The translations under genes were made by a program, and so were the position numbers. A stretch of 64,000 nt of DNA from Volvox africanus (Eukaryota > Chlorophyta > Chlorophyceae > Chlamydomonadales > Volvocaceae), in the NCBI GenBank assembly GCA_030268105.1, contig BSDZ01000004.1, positions 7,607,501 through 7,671,500 of the forward strand, in the 5' to 3' direction. Below, one piece after another: positions 23,432 through 35,153 of this stretch. A model generated the notes under the pieces. That model was not told the origin of the DNA. It searched no databases and saw nothing but the letters and a program-made list of their open reading frames with translations. How positions within the stretch are numbered: position 1 is the stretch's first letter; each line of letters begins with the position of its first letter.

Positions 23432-26400
23432 ATGGGAACTGATGATGGTAGCTGTTTTGGCTGTCTGCCCTGGCGACGTCGTCAAGTCAGCAGCACTCGT
23501 ACCACCAATACCAGCGTCACAAAGCCTCTAAGACCTACCACTGCGAACAATGGCAAGATTCAAGGCATCCTTAAGACGGCCCCGGAACCATCCCCTGCGA
23601 AGTGGCGGAGCCAACTTGGGGCCTCGGAGTCCAGCAGCACGGCAAGCGTGAACGGGGTGGCCAGTGAGTCGGTGAGTCCCTGAAGACGAGAAAGGATGTC
23701 CCTATTTCACCCGCAACCGCAAACCCCACAGTTTTCCTTGCCCATGACCACGCTCTGCTCTGCACCCCTCTTCAAAGCACTTTGACGCCCTGTCACTTGA
23801 CCTACCGCGCTTCTATGAAACCAACGCTCGCCCCCGGCACATTTTCCATGTCATACTTATACTTCTGACCTAGCGCGCTGCCAAAGCTGTTGCCGCCATC
23901 TGCTGCTGCCGCATCTGCTGCCATCTGCTCCTGCTGCAGGGCCCCCTCGCAACCCACAACATCTCCGCCACAGCGCTTGGCCCCGCTGACGAGGTCCTCA
24001 CCGTTGCCGCCTCACCCCAAGCGCGTACTCGCTCCGCACTAGGGCCCACACAAATCCGATTTGCCAGCCAGCTCCAAATCCACCCTGCCCCTGTGGGCTC
24101 CCCAACCGCCTCAAATAGCTCCCTGACGGCCACGAGCTGCCAAACTCGGACGGGGGTCACCTCCAAAACGCCGCCACCGGGGGAGGAAGCCGCATTTGGC
24201 GATCCTGACGGCCCAATCGGCAATGGAGCCTCCGTGGCGTCTGCACCGCCGTTGCCCCAGCCACCCGCCGCCACTACCGCCGGCGGCGGGTGGTCATCGG
24301 CGGATGCCGCATCGCGGCTGCAGGATCTTCAGGAGCGCTTCCGTCAGCGGGCCTCTTCAACGGCGCCGCGAAACGGTGACGTCACCGCAGCGGTGGCTCC
24401 GAGGCCCCCCGGCATCATGGACCACCTGGGGAGCAGCGACCAGATGCAATGCGACAGCTTCACCTACTGCACATCTGTCTATGGACGGCGCTCTAGTAAT
24501 GGCGGCCGGTTGGGAACGCTGCCGCCGCTGTCCCCAAGCCCCGCACGCACTGGAAAAAAGAACGTACCCATGGGTCAAGCTCACTCACGTTCACACGGTG
24601 GCGGCGGCGGCGGCGGTGGCTACACGACGGGGCGTCAGGCCCAAAAGCGGGATCAAGTTCTGCAGGATGACAGGCAGAATGCTGCGCAAACGATTTATGC
24701 GCCAGAACTGTCCCGTGGGTCAATGACGGCACATATCCCTGGTTCGCTGCCGTCAATGACGCAGCCCCAAGCCTCGCCTGCCGCCACTAGGATTTATCCG
24801 CAGCCGTCGGCGACGGCGGCGACATCAGCGGTGGCGGTGACGACGCGGGATATTGCGCCGCCGATGGCGCCAGAAGCTCTGCCTCTGCCAATAACGCCGC
24901 AGCCGCCACGAGTGTCGTGGTCCGAGATGAGCGTAGCACCAGTAGCAGTGGCAGCGACGGCGGCGGCGGCGGCGGCGGCGCAACAGCAGCAGCTAGCGGT
25001 GCCCACCGGCAACAACCCAGTGGTGCGGAGTGGTAAATCGCTCGGCCTTCAGGATGACGTGGATCAGTGTCTTGCCGTCACCGGCGGCAGCGCCGATGAG
25101 GACGAGCGCGGAAACGAAAGCGACGTTGAGGGCCCCGACCCCAGCAGCTGCGATGTGCAAGGCTTCTCATTTTCATCTCATTGGAGTCGGACGCCGTCAC
25201 GATTTGCTGGGGGTGCCGGCGGCGGCGACAGCGTCAGTGTCAGCTCCAACGGAGCGCCGCTGTACCGGGCACCGCACGGATCAGCGGGCTTCAGCGCCGC
25301 CAACGCCACGACCACGGCGGCGGCGGCGGCGGCGGCGGGGGCGGGGGCGACATCGGGCTTTTCAGCACCCGAGAGGCAAGTGGCTGCGAAGCTTCCTGCC
25401 GACCATGGTACGGCAGCGGGCGCCATCAGCCTGCCTCTGCCTCTGCCTCTGCCTATCCTGGTGTCAGCGGATTTCGACAACGACCCGCACCACCCACCTG
25501 GCGACCCCAGGCAGACTACCTCAAGAAGACTGCTACAGGAACGCAACGACGGCGGCGGCGGCGGCGGCGGCGGGGCCACTTCATTGCAAATGTTTGACAG
25601 CTTTACGCCCGGCGGCGTGCCAGCAAGACCTCCGTCGTTTCTGCCGCAGGCGCTTGAGCTACGTACGGCACCTGGCTGCATGACGTCCAGCTCGGCGCCG
25701 CCACTTCCCCCGAAGCTAGGAGAGGCCGCCGCCGCCGCCACCGCCATCGCCACCGCCACCGCCACCGCCGGCGGCGGCGGCCGCATGCGCGTCACGGATT
25801 CGGATCTCCTGTCATCGCCGTCTCCGTCGCTGTCACCATCGTCGCCGTCGCTGCCCCAACATCGGTTCTCATTGCGGTTGCTACCGGAACAGGTGCAGCC
25901 ACCGCAAGGCTCACGGGAAGGACCACAGCAGACCGAGATAGGCATTAAGAAGATGGCCTTTGGAGACGCGCTACAGGGAGCACCTTCCAAGCGGTCCCTT
26001 CAGCTCGTCCAGCAGTACGGAGATGAAGCGATTGGGGCCGTTGGGACGACCACCCTGGGTGCCGACATTGAGGCCCCTGGGAAGGAGACTCGACCCGGGC
26101 TGAGGGCCGCGCAACAACGGATGCAGGCGGCTCGGGCCAATGAGGAGATGCTCCAGGCGCTGCTGGGAAGCAGCAAGAGGGCGCTGCCGATAGCTTCTCC
26201 GCGAGTGAGCGCTGAGTGGAGGTTAGGGTAGGGGAGGCGAGGAGGGGGACGGGAGGCGGGCAGTGGTTTCGGAGTGTGACCCGACCGTTGGGGATGCTGG
26301 ATTGCTGGCGTCTTGAACTCTCCCCCTCCTGATCTCCTGCATCGCGCGACGCAGCTCCCCTGTCTTCCATGTCTCTTCATCACAAATGCATTATCGTTAC

Positions 26401-26768
26401 CTCCCGCTCCTCCCTGCCCCTCACCCCCTCATCCCCTCACTTCCTCACCTCCTTACTCCCCCGCTATCCCCTCACTCCTTTACGCCCTCACCCCGCACAT
26501 ACACGGCCCCCAGACGGCTGATATCCGGGAGGGCGGTGCGGCGGCAGAGCTGGAGCGCTTCGACCGGGTTCAGGACGCGATGTCGCGACTGGATGGAATC
26601 CTTGCGGCATCACCGCCACCTGCCCCAGCTGCACCTGCAGCTGCCGCCGCTTCGGCCCGCTCCCTCAACGCCCGGGTGGGTGCCTCCAGGGCGGAGGACG
26701 CCGCTTCGGACTTCCCTGGGGCCACTCCGGCGACCTCCAACCCCGATTACGGCGTCAAGGTCTGGTAG
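23432..26768 (+). CDS. Large low-complexity protein with Cys/basic N-terminus
   Basis: Three exons, 23432-23671, 23940-26204 and 26514-26768, with all junctions in phase 0 (GT-AG), give 919 residues. The N-terminus MGTDDGSCFGCLPWRRRQ has Gly2, two Cys and a basic cluster, the pattern of lipid-modified membrane-associated proteins. Ser at position 6 of the myristoylation consensus is absent, so palmitoylation of the Cys residues is the safer guess. The middle is rich in Ala, Gly, Ser and Pro with poly-Gly and poly-Ala runs. The C-terminus has a short helical segment (AAELERFDRVQDAMSRLDGI). There is no signal peptide, no transmembrane helix and no family I recognise. If the exon 2 donor were not used, the frame would stop at 26231. 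It lies between members A and C of the membrane-protein family but shares no evident similarity with them. Confidence 0.75.
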
Positions 26769-27951
26769 CGTCGACTTCTCTTGTGAGACTTCGTCTTTTC
26801 AACGCTGACGCTGCGACTGACATCCAGCCGGTTTGGTCTCAGAGCTGCAGTACATGGGCTCGGGCCCGTGGGTTCAGTCACGACCAGTGCAATTTCGGGT
26901 AAATGGAACCTGACTGCTGGAGCTCAGGTCCCTACCGCGAGATGGGGGTAGGTCTGAGAGTTGCCATCGGCATTTAACCTGACCTTTGTGCGCGTGTGTA
27001 TGTCGTACGTCATAGGACTGGGGAAGGGGCGATTGGGCTCAACCCCTCGTCCTCTCCTCTACCTGAGTGCCTGCGCAGGTTGAGAGGGTCTCCTTAGCGC
27101 ACGGGGGTGGGGGGCCGAGGGGGGGGGAGGGGCAGTGCCGCTCATTTCGCGGTGCTGCTCTGTTCACAGCAGTCCGGCCCTCTGACGGATGGCAGATGAC
27201 AGATGACAGTGTGTCTTCACCGCTCTCCGGTCCGAATGGGAGCGGGGCAGCGCTTACCCGTGTCGTGGGGACAGCGACTCTCTGGATGTGGCTCTGTGGG
27301 GAACATGACCGGTTGTCGTTTCTTGAAGTCACCCAGAAGTTTGCGTCGTACTGGGGACATCCCGAAGGCCAAATGCCTGAACATTGTATAAATATATCAA
27401 CACGTACATCAGCATTTATCAAAGGATGCCGTGTTTTTGGTGTTTGTTGGTTTCGGAGGTCGGAATGCCGACATAACTACATCCGTGGGGCGTCTGTGGG
27501 TCCGGGTCCTTCCGCTTCCCCAGGTGCGACCCGGCGGATTCATCACCCGTATAGAGGACATTGGGGGAGGGGGGGGTTAACATGCAGGATGTCTGAGGAC
27601 CAGAAGAAGTCTTCTTTCTAAAATTTGCCATTCAGGCTGTCATTGAAAAACATTTCGCGTCTTCGGATGTTCATCGGGGTGAAGGTGGTTTCGGGCGGTA
27701 CAAATGGCGGCTTCTGGGGGCTGAAGGTGCTGGCTAATGGCTTCTTGATCTGAAGGTCAGTTTATGCCACGACGTGTGCGCTCCATCTCGCCAATGCGAG
27801 GCACTCGCGACTTATATATCTGTATATACATTTAGATGTTTTAGATCTTTGCAACAAGATGATCCGTACACACACGTATGGTACTGCCTGGATTTGATTT
27901 GTCCGGTGCTGTGCCATACAGCTGTATGTATGTGTTTTGAGCTATTTGACT
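26769..27951. other. Spacer after 23432 gene
   Basis: No supported exon. Several short open frames at 27.0-27.6 kb on both strands lack splice sites and domain similarity. Contains G-rich runs near 27120 and 27570. Confidence 0.45.
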
Positions 27952-28263
27952 GTGTGTGTAGAACTGTTTTGAAGGCGCAAATGAAGGTATATTACGTGTC
28001 ATTACCTATATATATGTGCGTACGGCATGGAGACAGAGGGAATATGGGGAATATTGCCCTTTCGTGGTTTCATACAGAGATTGACCGGGGACGGTAGTTT
28101 GATAAGTTCTGTCGGCAGCGCACATACAGGGCATATGAGTGCAAGGCTCGTCCTTCAAGCATCGTCACAAACATCGCCGTCAGCTCTAATCCGTTCATGT
28201 GTCCTGCGTTTGGGACTGCATGGGACTGGGCCGCGCGCCGTATATCAACTAATGGTGTGTTTG
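27952..28263. repeat. 312-bp dispersed repeat, copy 1
   Basis: Matches 30812-31123 with only two base differences seen (ttacctata/ttacgtata and ctcgtcc/ctcgccc). It starts at gtgtgtgtagaactg and ends at aatggtgtgtttg, with unrelated sequence outside. This copy is intergenic. It has no evident coding capacity, terminal inverted repeats or obvious target-site duplication. Confidence 0.95.
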
Positions 28264-29199
28264 GGGGGGAGGCAGGGGCAGCGAGCACTGCTGGTCTTTG
28301 ATAGAATGTTGGTCATGGCTTAGGCGGCCTGTGGGAAGGCTTCTTCCTTTGGAATGATTTGACCTTTGGGGCGCATGAGGCGCTCGGGAGTTCTTTATTG
28401 CGCTAGGTCGCGATCTTGTTGTCGTAGTGTAGTTGGGTTCTACATGTATCCGGACTTAGCCTTGCAGCCTCCTGCCGGATGCTGAGAGTGGACAACGTGC
28501 TACAGAGCCGGGTGCATCATCGTACCTTATCGTTTGCCGTAGTACCTTATTTGCAAGCTCAGTGGCTCCGAAATTCGGACGGTATGAATACTGATAAGAT
28601 TCAGAACAGCGAACAGCTTGGACGCTTTGTGCGCGCCAGGGTGTAAGCCGATGCTCTACTTTAAAAATGTACTGTACTTCATGCCTTCGCACGGCAAAAA
28701 TTCTCAAAGTGAATTCTCACTTAACTGTGAAATAGCATGGAGAGTCATCAATGTATGTGATAATTGTTGCTCAAGCATGTAAATTACAATAAATATAACT
28801 CTGAAATGTAAAATGTATCTTCCACTGGAGGTGACTGTTGCCCTGACTACCTTCACCTTAATATATGTTTTACTGAGCCTTCACTATTAAGACAGAAGAG
28901 CTTCAAGTGGTATTCTGCTGCTTGGGATTCTGCTAGTTTCAAAATTGTTTAATCGTTACTGAGCTGTTCAGTTGTCGCAAAGACTGTCCTGAAATGCGAC
29001 AAAAGCATTATGAAGACCACCACCACAACGACGGAGCATAGCATCGCGAAATTCAGTTTGCTTGATAGCTTTACTGGGCATAGGTGCGATTGGGAAGCGG
29101 TCAGGAGTATCCTCTGAACGCGACTCGCAAGCCCCGCAGTAAGGCAACCCAATAGCTAAAAGTATTTGCTCCGGAAAATAAAGTTTATTTATTGATTTA
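28264..29199. other. Spacer before family member C
   Basis: AT-rich in the right half; no exon supported. Should contain the promoter and perhaps an unrecognised 5' exon of the gene annotated at 29200. Confidence 0.4.
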
Positions 29200-31959
29200 A
29201 TGGGTTGCATTGAATCGCCTGTAAGCTCCAACTGTTTCGACCGACTTGGAAGCTGTCCGATAGACCCCTACGTGGGGTCGACCATAACCCCCCTCAGTCC
29301 CCTCATCGCCAATCTTACACCCGATCCAAAACATCCTCATACAACCCTAATTTCCCAAATCAGGTCCTGGTGTGAAGCACTATGGTCGGAAGCACTCACG
29401 CAGCGAGCAAACATCCGATGCCGAAGCCAGCTCGCTCCCCAGCAAGCTCTCACAAGCAATGGCCCCGGCAGCAGGGCCTCGGGCTTTCTTCAAACAGCAG
29501 CTTTACTTCTTTTTGCCATACCCCTACTCCTTACGCTGCCGGGCCGAGCAAACAGCTCCTTTCTGCCGCAGCAAAACATATCCAGTAACATGCCCGTCCC
29601 GTTCTGCGGCTTTCATAGCATTCAGGTACATTTTCCTCCTCTCATCAGCCTGTGTCCTCACGTGGGGAGCCTTGGGTTGCCGCTTAACATTGGGCCCGTG
29701 TGGCCAAAGCAAATCAGCACTTCTGCGTTTTGCGCCCAGATTTTAGACTGCAGAAGTGTATTGGAACCCTCACTTTTGTGGCTCTGATGCGTCATCCCTC
29801 CCAACATCCAACCCCTCGAGTCACGCAGCTTCTTCGGCTAAAAGCGCTGCAAACAACCCCCCTCCCGACAATCCCCCTCCCCGCTCTAAGCCGCTCCAAA
29901 TCCCGGCCAGCCTCCATTCCCGTACTCCCCACAGCGCTACAAGACCTGGTGTGAGGGTCCCATCTCCGCATTCGTGGCCTCCAATACGGTAGGTCCGTGG
30001 GGGCCGGGGAGCAGCAGACTTGGGACACATCGGGTTGGTTTGCCGCGATCTGACGGATACAAGGACAACATCCCCACGATTAGCCCCGCGTGTCCGGGAA
30101 GCCGGGGGATGGGGTACCCCGCGGATCAGTGTGTGTTTTCCTCCCAAGTCATGAGTTAATCAACCTCACACTGCGATGGCGTCGCTCCGGTAGCGGTGGT
30201 AAAGTGGCGGTGGCGGTGGCGGGGGTTCAAAAAAAACGTGGTCAGCTGCGAACCCCTCTCCCCCGCCCGTAGTCATGTCAGCAGTACGGCGTGTGTATTC
30301 CGTTGAGAGGGGAGGCCGCCATGACGTGCACAAGCAGCACCTTCTGCAGCGGGTGGCGGCCGGAGGGAACGTCCGAGGCAGCGTGTCTGGTGCTGCAGGG
30401 CGAGTCGGCCGATGACTCTGCGGTGCTGTGTGATGTGGAAATCCAGGGTAAGTGTCCATGTGTGTTGCATGTGTGTATGTGTATGTGTATATATACGTGC
30501 CAGTCGGGGCACAGCTTCCTGTTTCCCGCTCTCCACCTCCACCTCCTCCGCCCGCACCACCAGGTGGTCCCTCTCACACACCTCCAAGCCCCGCACCTCC
30601 GTCTGGCGGCACCAAAAGCAAACCCACCTGGGCCCTATGGAAGACAATGGCCATCCTTTGGTCCATTATAGGGTTCGCGGCCCTTCTGGTGGTGAGATGA
30701 GGGGATGAGGGGATGTTGAATGAGTTGATGTTGGATGAGGGGATGTTGGATGAGGGGATGTTGGATGAGGGTATGAGGGGATGGCGGCAAACCGGCGGCT
30801 AGCGGGACAGAGTGTGTGTAGAACTGTTTTGAAGGCGCAAATGAAGGTATATTACGTGTCATTACGTATATATATGTGCGTACGGCATGGAGACAGAGGG
30901 AATATGGGGAATATTGCCCTTTCGTGGTTTCATACAGAGATTGACCGGGGACGGTAGTTTGATAAGTTCTGTCGGCAGCGCACATACAGGGCATATGAGT
31001 GCAAGGCTCGCCCTTCAAGCATCGTCACAAACATCGCCGTCAGCTCTAATCCGTTCATGTGTCCTGCGTTTGGGACTGCATGGGACTGGGCCGCGCGCCG
31101 TATATCAACTAATGGTGTGTTTGCGTGTGGTGTGGCGTAACATCGTTAGCTGTTGCGTTCTTCCCCCTCCCCCCATCAGGTTGTTGTCCCGCTGATCCAC
31201 TGGCTGCTGCGGCGGCGGGCGCTGACGGCGAGCTCCTCCCCGATGACGGCGCTTTCGGCCGATGACAGGCGGCGGATTGAGCAGGCGGCATATGCAGCTG
31301 GGGAAATGCCGCCAGCAGCCAGTGGCCATGGCGGCGGCGGCGGTGTAGATGCGACCGTGACGCTCCTGCACACCGCACCCGACGGCAAGCCAATCCTGGC
31401 CTACGGCGCGGTGTACTCACCGCCGCCGCTTATGCCGCCGCCGTCGCCGGTGTTGACGTCGCCGTCTCCGTCGGCACTTGCGGCGGCGATGCTGGCGACC
31501 GCCACCGCCGGCGGCACCCGTCTGCCCCCCACCGCCGGCGATGCAATACTGAGAGCCGCCGCTGACGGCCGGGCAGCGTACAACGGACCCCCCATGCGTG
31601 CTCCAGCAGCCGTAATCCCTCTCTTTGCTGGCATCACACCGCCTCTAACGCCGCCGCCGCTGGCCGAGGCTGCTTTCTCCCTTCAGCGCCCTTCAGAAGC
31701 CTCCAGCACAATTAAGGGTCCGAGTGCGTCCGCCGCTGCTAGTACAGGGGCGGCAGAAGCACTATCGTACAACACCCTCACGCCCAGCGCCATGGAGCTG
31801 CCGTTGCCGCTGCCACCACTACCGCCACCATCGCCACCAGTGGCGGCATCGGGGGCGCTGCCGGGGCCACATGGGCAGGTAGATGGAGGAGCTGGTGATG
31901 AGGCCCTTCCCGTGGTGACGCCCGCTGCACTGGTGCCGGCCCCTGCCGCGACCATATAG
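29200..31959 (+). CDS. Single-pass membrane protein, tandem-family member C
   Basis: Five exons in consistent phase: 29200-29625, 29747-29950, 30273-30447, 30564-30691 and 31180-31959 (570 residues). A hydrophobic signal (ALLLFAIPLLLTLPGRANSS) precedes the ectodomain motif PFCGFHSIQ, equivalent to ACGFYIMSY in member A. A Pro-rich segment, a Cys-rich segment and ACLVLQGESADDSAVLCDVE follow, then a phase-1 intron exactly as in A and B. The next exons encode a Pro/Gly stalk and a transmembrane helix (about 293-318, WKTMAILWSIIGFAALLV) ending in LLRRR. The final tail is rich in Ala, Pro and Gly. The helix is split by a phase-0 intron that holds a minisatellite and the second 312-bp repeat. The signal begins about 95 residues after the 29200 ATG, so the true start is probably in another exon. 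Function unknown. Confidence 0.7.
30696..30782. repeat. Minisatellite GATGAGGGGATGTTG
   Basis: Several imperfect copies of a 15-bp unit (gatgaggggatgttg and variants) start just inside the 5' end of the intron that splits the transmembrane exon pair of member C. Confidence 0.85.
30812..31123. repeat. 312-bp dispersed repeat, copy 2 (intronic)
   Basis: Nearly identical to 27952-28263, 2,860 bp upstream and in the same orientation. It occupies most of the intron between exons 4 and 5 of member C. Intergenic in one place and intronic in the other, it looks like a small non-autonomous mobile or recently copied element. Confidence 0.95.
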
Positions 31960-32003
31960 GGCCCGAGGGCGTCACCCCCTCCGCAGGGACAGATCAGTCC
32001 TTA

Positions 32004-32112
32004 GGGGGAGGGGGAGGGGGAGGGGGAGGGGGAGGGGGAGGGGGAGGGGGAGGGGGAGGGGGAGGGGGAGGGGGAGGGGGAGGGGGAGGGGGAGGGGGAG
32101 GGGGAGGGGGAG
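32004..32112. repeat. (GGGGGA)n hexanucleotide array
   Basis: About 18 uninterrupted GGGGGA units on the plus strand. It starts about 45 bp after the stop codon of member C, so it is probably transcribed in the 3' UTR. Runs of five G at hexamer spacing are strong G-quadruplex candidates in RNA and DNA. Confidence 0.97.
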
Positions 32113-35100
32113 GAGAATGAAAGGAAGGGGGTATTCATTCGGATGTCCAACCAGGTGGACACATTGCGCGATGGACCCCGAAGCGGGAGGGTTTTGGGCA
32201 AGTGCGTGGGAGTAGTGCGTACGGCAATTATGGATGCAAGAGGGGGCTTTACGACGTCGTCGCAGCTTCCCCCTGGATCAGAAGAAGGGCGTGTGATGCA
32301 TGGAATTTGTACACTGGTTGCTGAAAACAAGGAAATAAAAAAGACTGCAACCAGATGACGTGTGCTTCGTGAGCCAGTGCGAGATAGAAATAAAAGCCAT
32401 CACCGGGTTTGTCGCCGCTGTGGCGTTCCGGTGCACTCTGCTGGGGGACAGGAAAGGGCGCTTCATGCACTGCTGGTCGGGTGTGAGGAGTACAGGAGAG
32501 ATCGAGGCCGGGTAGGTGAAAGCGAGAGGTGAGCGATGAGTAGGGGAAAGTGAAATAACCGCCGTAGATATGATGGCGTGAGTTTAGGAAGCACGGTTAC
32601 TACCGGACACTCTTCATGGATGGGTACAAGAGGGGAGGAAGAGGGGGAAGTCATGAAGGTGATGACCTATCAGGATGATTAGGGATAACTCAGGATTTAA
32701 CCCAACCGAATAGGACCAACCGAATAGGTTGGCGATTTCAAGGTACGTGATATTCGGGATCAAGACATATTTTAGGTATCCATGCCTTGTTTCGGGCCTT
32801 CGTATCGGTGCGTTAATTCTTTCAATGCAAATGGGATAATAAGGCAGGCAGTTTTTCTATGGACCCACATTATATCCGAATCTTGACTGCTAGTCGCACC
32901 GCCTCTCAACATTCTCAAGGGAGTACGGCGCCATAAGCCATAAAGGGGACCATATAAAAACCTAGTTAAAACGGCGGGCATTAAATTTTACCGCCACACT
33001 TTTGCCGCCAGTTACTCTAGGCCCATCTTGCCGTGAGCCACGTTGGTTCCGAGCAGCGAGTGGCACTCCTAAATTTTCTAGGGAAACACTTTCCGATACA
33101 ACCGGAATGGCCAATTCTCATGTCCGTGCCACTGATACAGCGTGAAGACTGCGAACATCTTCTTTGCTGTCCCTCTTTAAACCATGAACGAAATGACAAA
33201 GGATTATTAGCTAAATGACAGCTTCAATTACTCCCAATCGATGAAAACGCGGTCCCCGCGCACACATTGCGCAGCGACTTATGACAAAAAATCAGGAAAA
33301 AGTGAGTAAAATCAATGAATAGGAGAATAAGATATGCTCATAGACTCAGCTAAAGCCGTCAGCATGGTTCCAGTTTGTATCTGAAGGTTCGGTGGACTGA
33401 TTGCTTTTGGCGCGTTCCCATCGTACGGCATCCCCATTCCCCAAGTATAACAACGTTGAGTCCGGCCGTCGAGTCTGATAATTACCCTGAACCTGTCTCT
33501 CAAAGCTTTCACACAAATCCCACTCACCCTTACAGTCAGATATAAACTCAGACACGAAGCTGACATATAAATCATCAAAGGGGGCCGATTCAATTTGCCC
33601 AATGCATGAACGATCTCATTATATTATTTAATATGTAAGCATTATGATTGCAACTCATTATTCGCATCGACGTATCTGGCGGACCGAAAGGTTCAACTAC
33701 ATACAGCAACTCGATATTCACGAGCACTTACCTGAGGTTGCCTAAAGGAGAAGTGAAATTACATGTGTTATAAGGGTTGTGAGCTTACGTTTTTCACTTC
33801 GTTCTTTTCATGGCGACCGCAGCAGGCTGAAGGTGCTCGTGGATTTGAAGTTGCTGTAGATGGACCTTGCCCTTGCGCCCGCCAGATCGTCAAGGCTAAA
33901 ACAGCTCGGCAGTCATCATTCATGCATTCTTAACAGGTGACTACGTCGATCCTTGCTTATTCTTGGCAATGCTTGCTTTGGACAGCTTCGGACTAAGTTG
34001 AAGCCACCTTACTATACAGCATCTTCTTTTTCCAAGGATTTATCCATAATGCTGTTCTCTCATTTTGTTAATATCTTAATAATGGATTGAGCAAATAGAA
34101 TGCGCCTACCTTGTTACGTGCTCACCATGTTGATATTCACCAGATGCCCTTATTAGCGAAAACCCCCAAAACCTATCGATACGGGGTGTACACACACACA
34201 CGCGCGCCCGCGCGCACAGTATCAGTCGGTCGGTCCCAATTTCGAATACATCGAATCCATGCATCCACGGCACAGAAGCTTCGTCACAAACCCCTTCACA
34301 ATGCCTCAAGTCCTGCCTACGCGTGCAAACAGCTCCGCCCTCGCTCAGAACACTATCCGTATTCATATCTTCGTCGCCACTTGCATGTGCCTGTTACGTC
34401 ATATAGGTCCTGAAGGGTAAGCCTGCCACTTTCCGGCCGCACCCATACCATCTTCGAGGTTCAGCTGGCACCCAACCGTAGAATGCACTCCGTTGTGCTA
34501 CGTTTCTGAGCTGCATTTTTGGAATCTCGACAGTGGTGATGTAATATTGAAACCCAGCCCTTGTGATTCTGCACAAATGCACATCACGCAGTTTGCACAT
34601 CGATCTAGCTACGGTTTTTGGTTATTTGGATAGAGATTAATACACATTAATGTAAGGAAGGGTATGTTGTGATACATTCAAAATATTTAAATCGATATAT
34701 TTGGTCTGTTGGGAATAATATGTGCGACGAAGGTCTGCGAAGCAGCGTGCGGTTAGAGAAATTGTACGGTACGGTTGAACATCAAGGGAGTCCAGCTTAC
34801 AAGGCTACAACCTATCTATCATAACTTTTGTATAACTACATATTTGTCTACACGATTAACAAACAAAAAACAAGATGGGTGTGCGGGAGTTCTCTAGGGT
34901 GCCGGGATCAATGCATGTCACGTGTAATGTCTATATGTCAAAATACATATCTTTCTTAGTTCGATATCTTTGATTTTCGCTCGCGATTTGGGTTCTCACT
35001 GTTATGTATTCGCAATTCGCCAGATAACGTATGCCCAACTTTTCCTCAAGCGAAATTTTGGTTCTCGTCACTAGCTTTTCCATGAGTGCTGTGCTTCATG

Positions 35101-35153
35101 CAGCAGCAGTCCCTTGGGATTCACACGGCTATGTACGCCAGCCGAGCCGAGCC
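32113..35153. other. Spacer between family members C and B
   Basis: About 3 kb without a supported exon, with many short AT-rich stretches. A (CA)n(CG)n run lies at about 34188-34217. Short open frames on both strands have no splice or domain support. Confidence 0.45.

Noticed and set aside
25178..25990. Minus-strand 270-codon frame rich in Ala/Pro/Ser.
   Set aside because: Antisense to exon 2 of the 23432 gene, whose three exons join in phase; low complexity GC-rich codons leave the other strand open.
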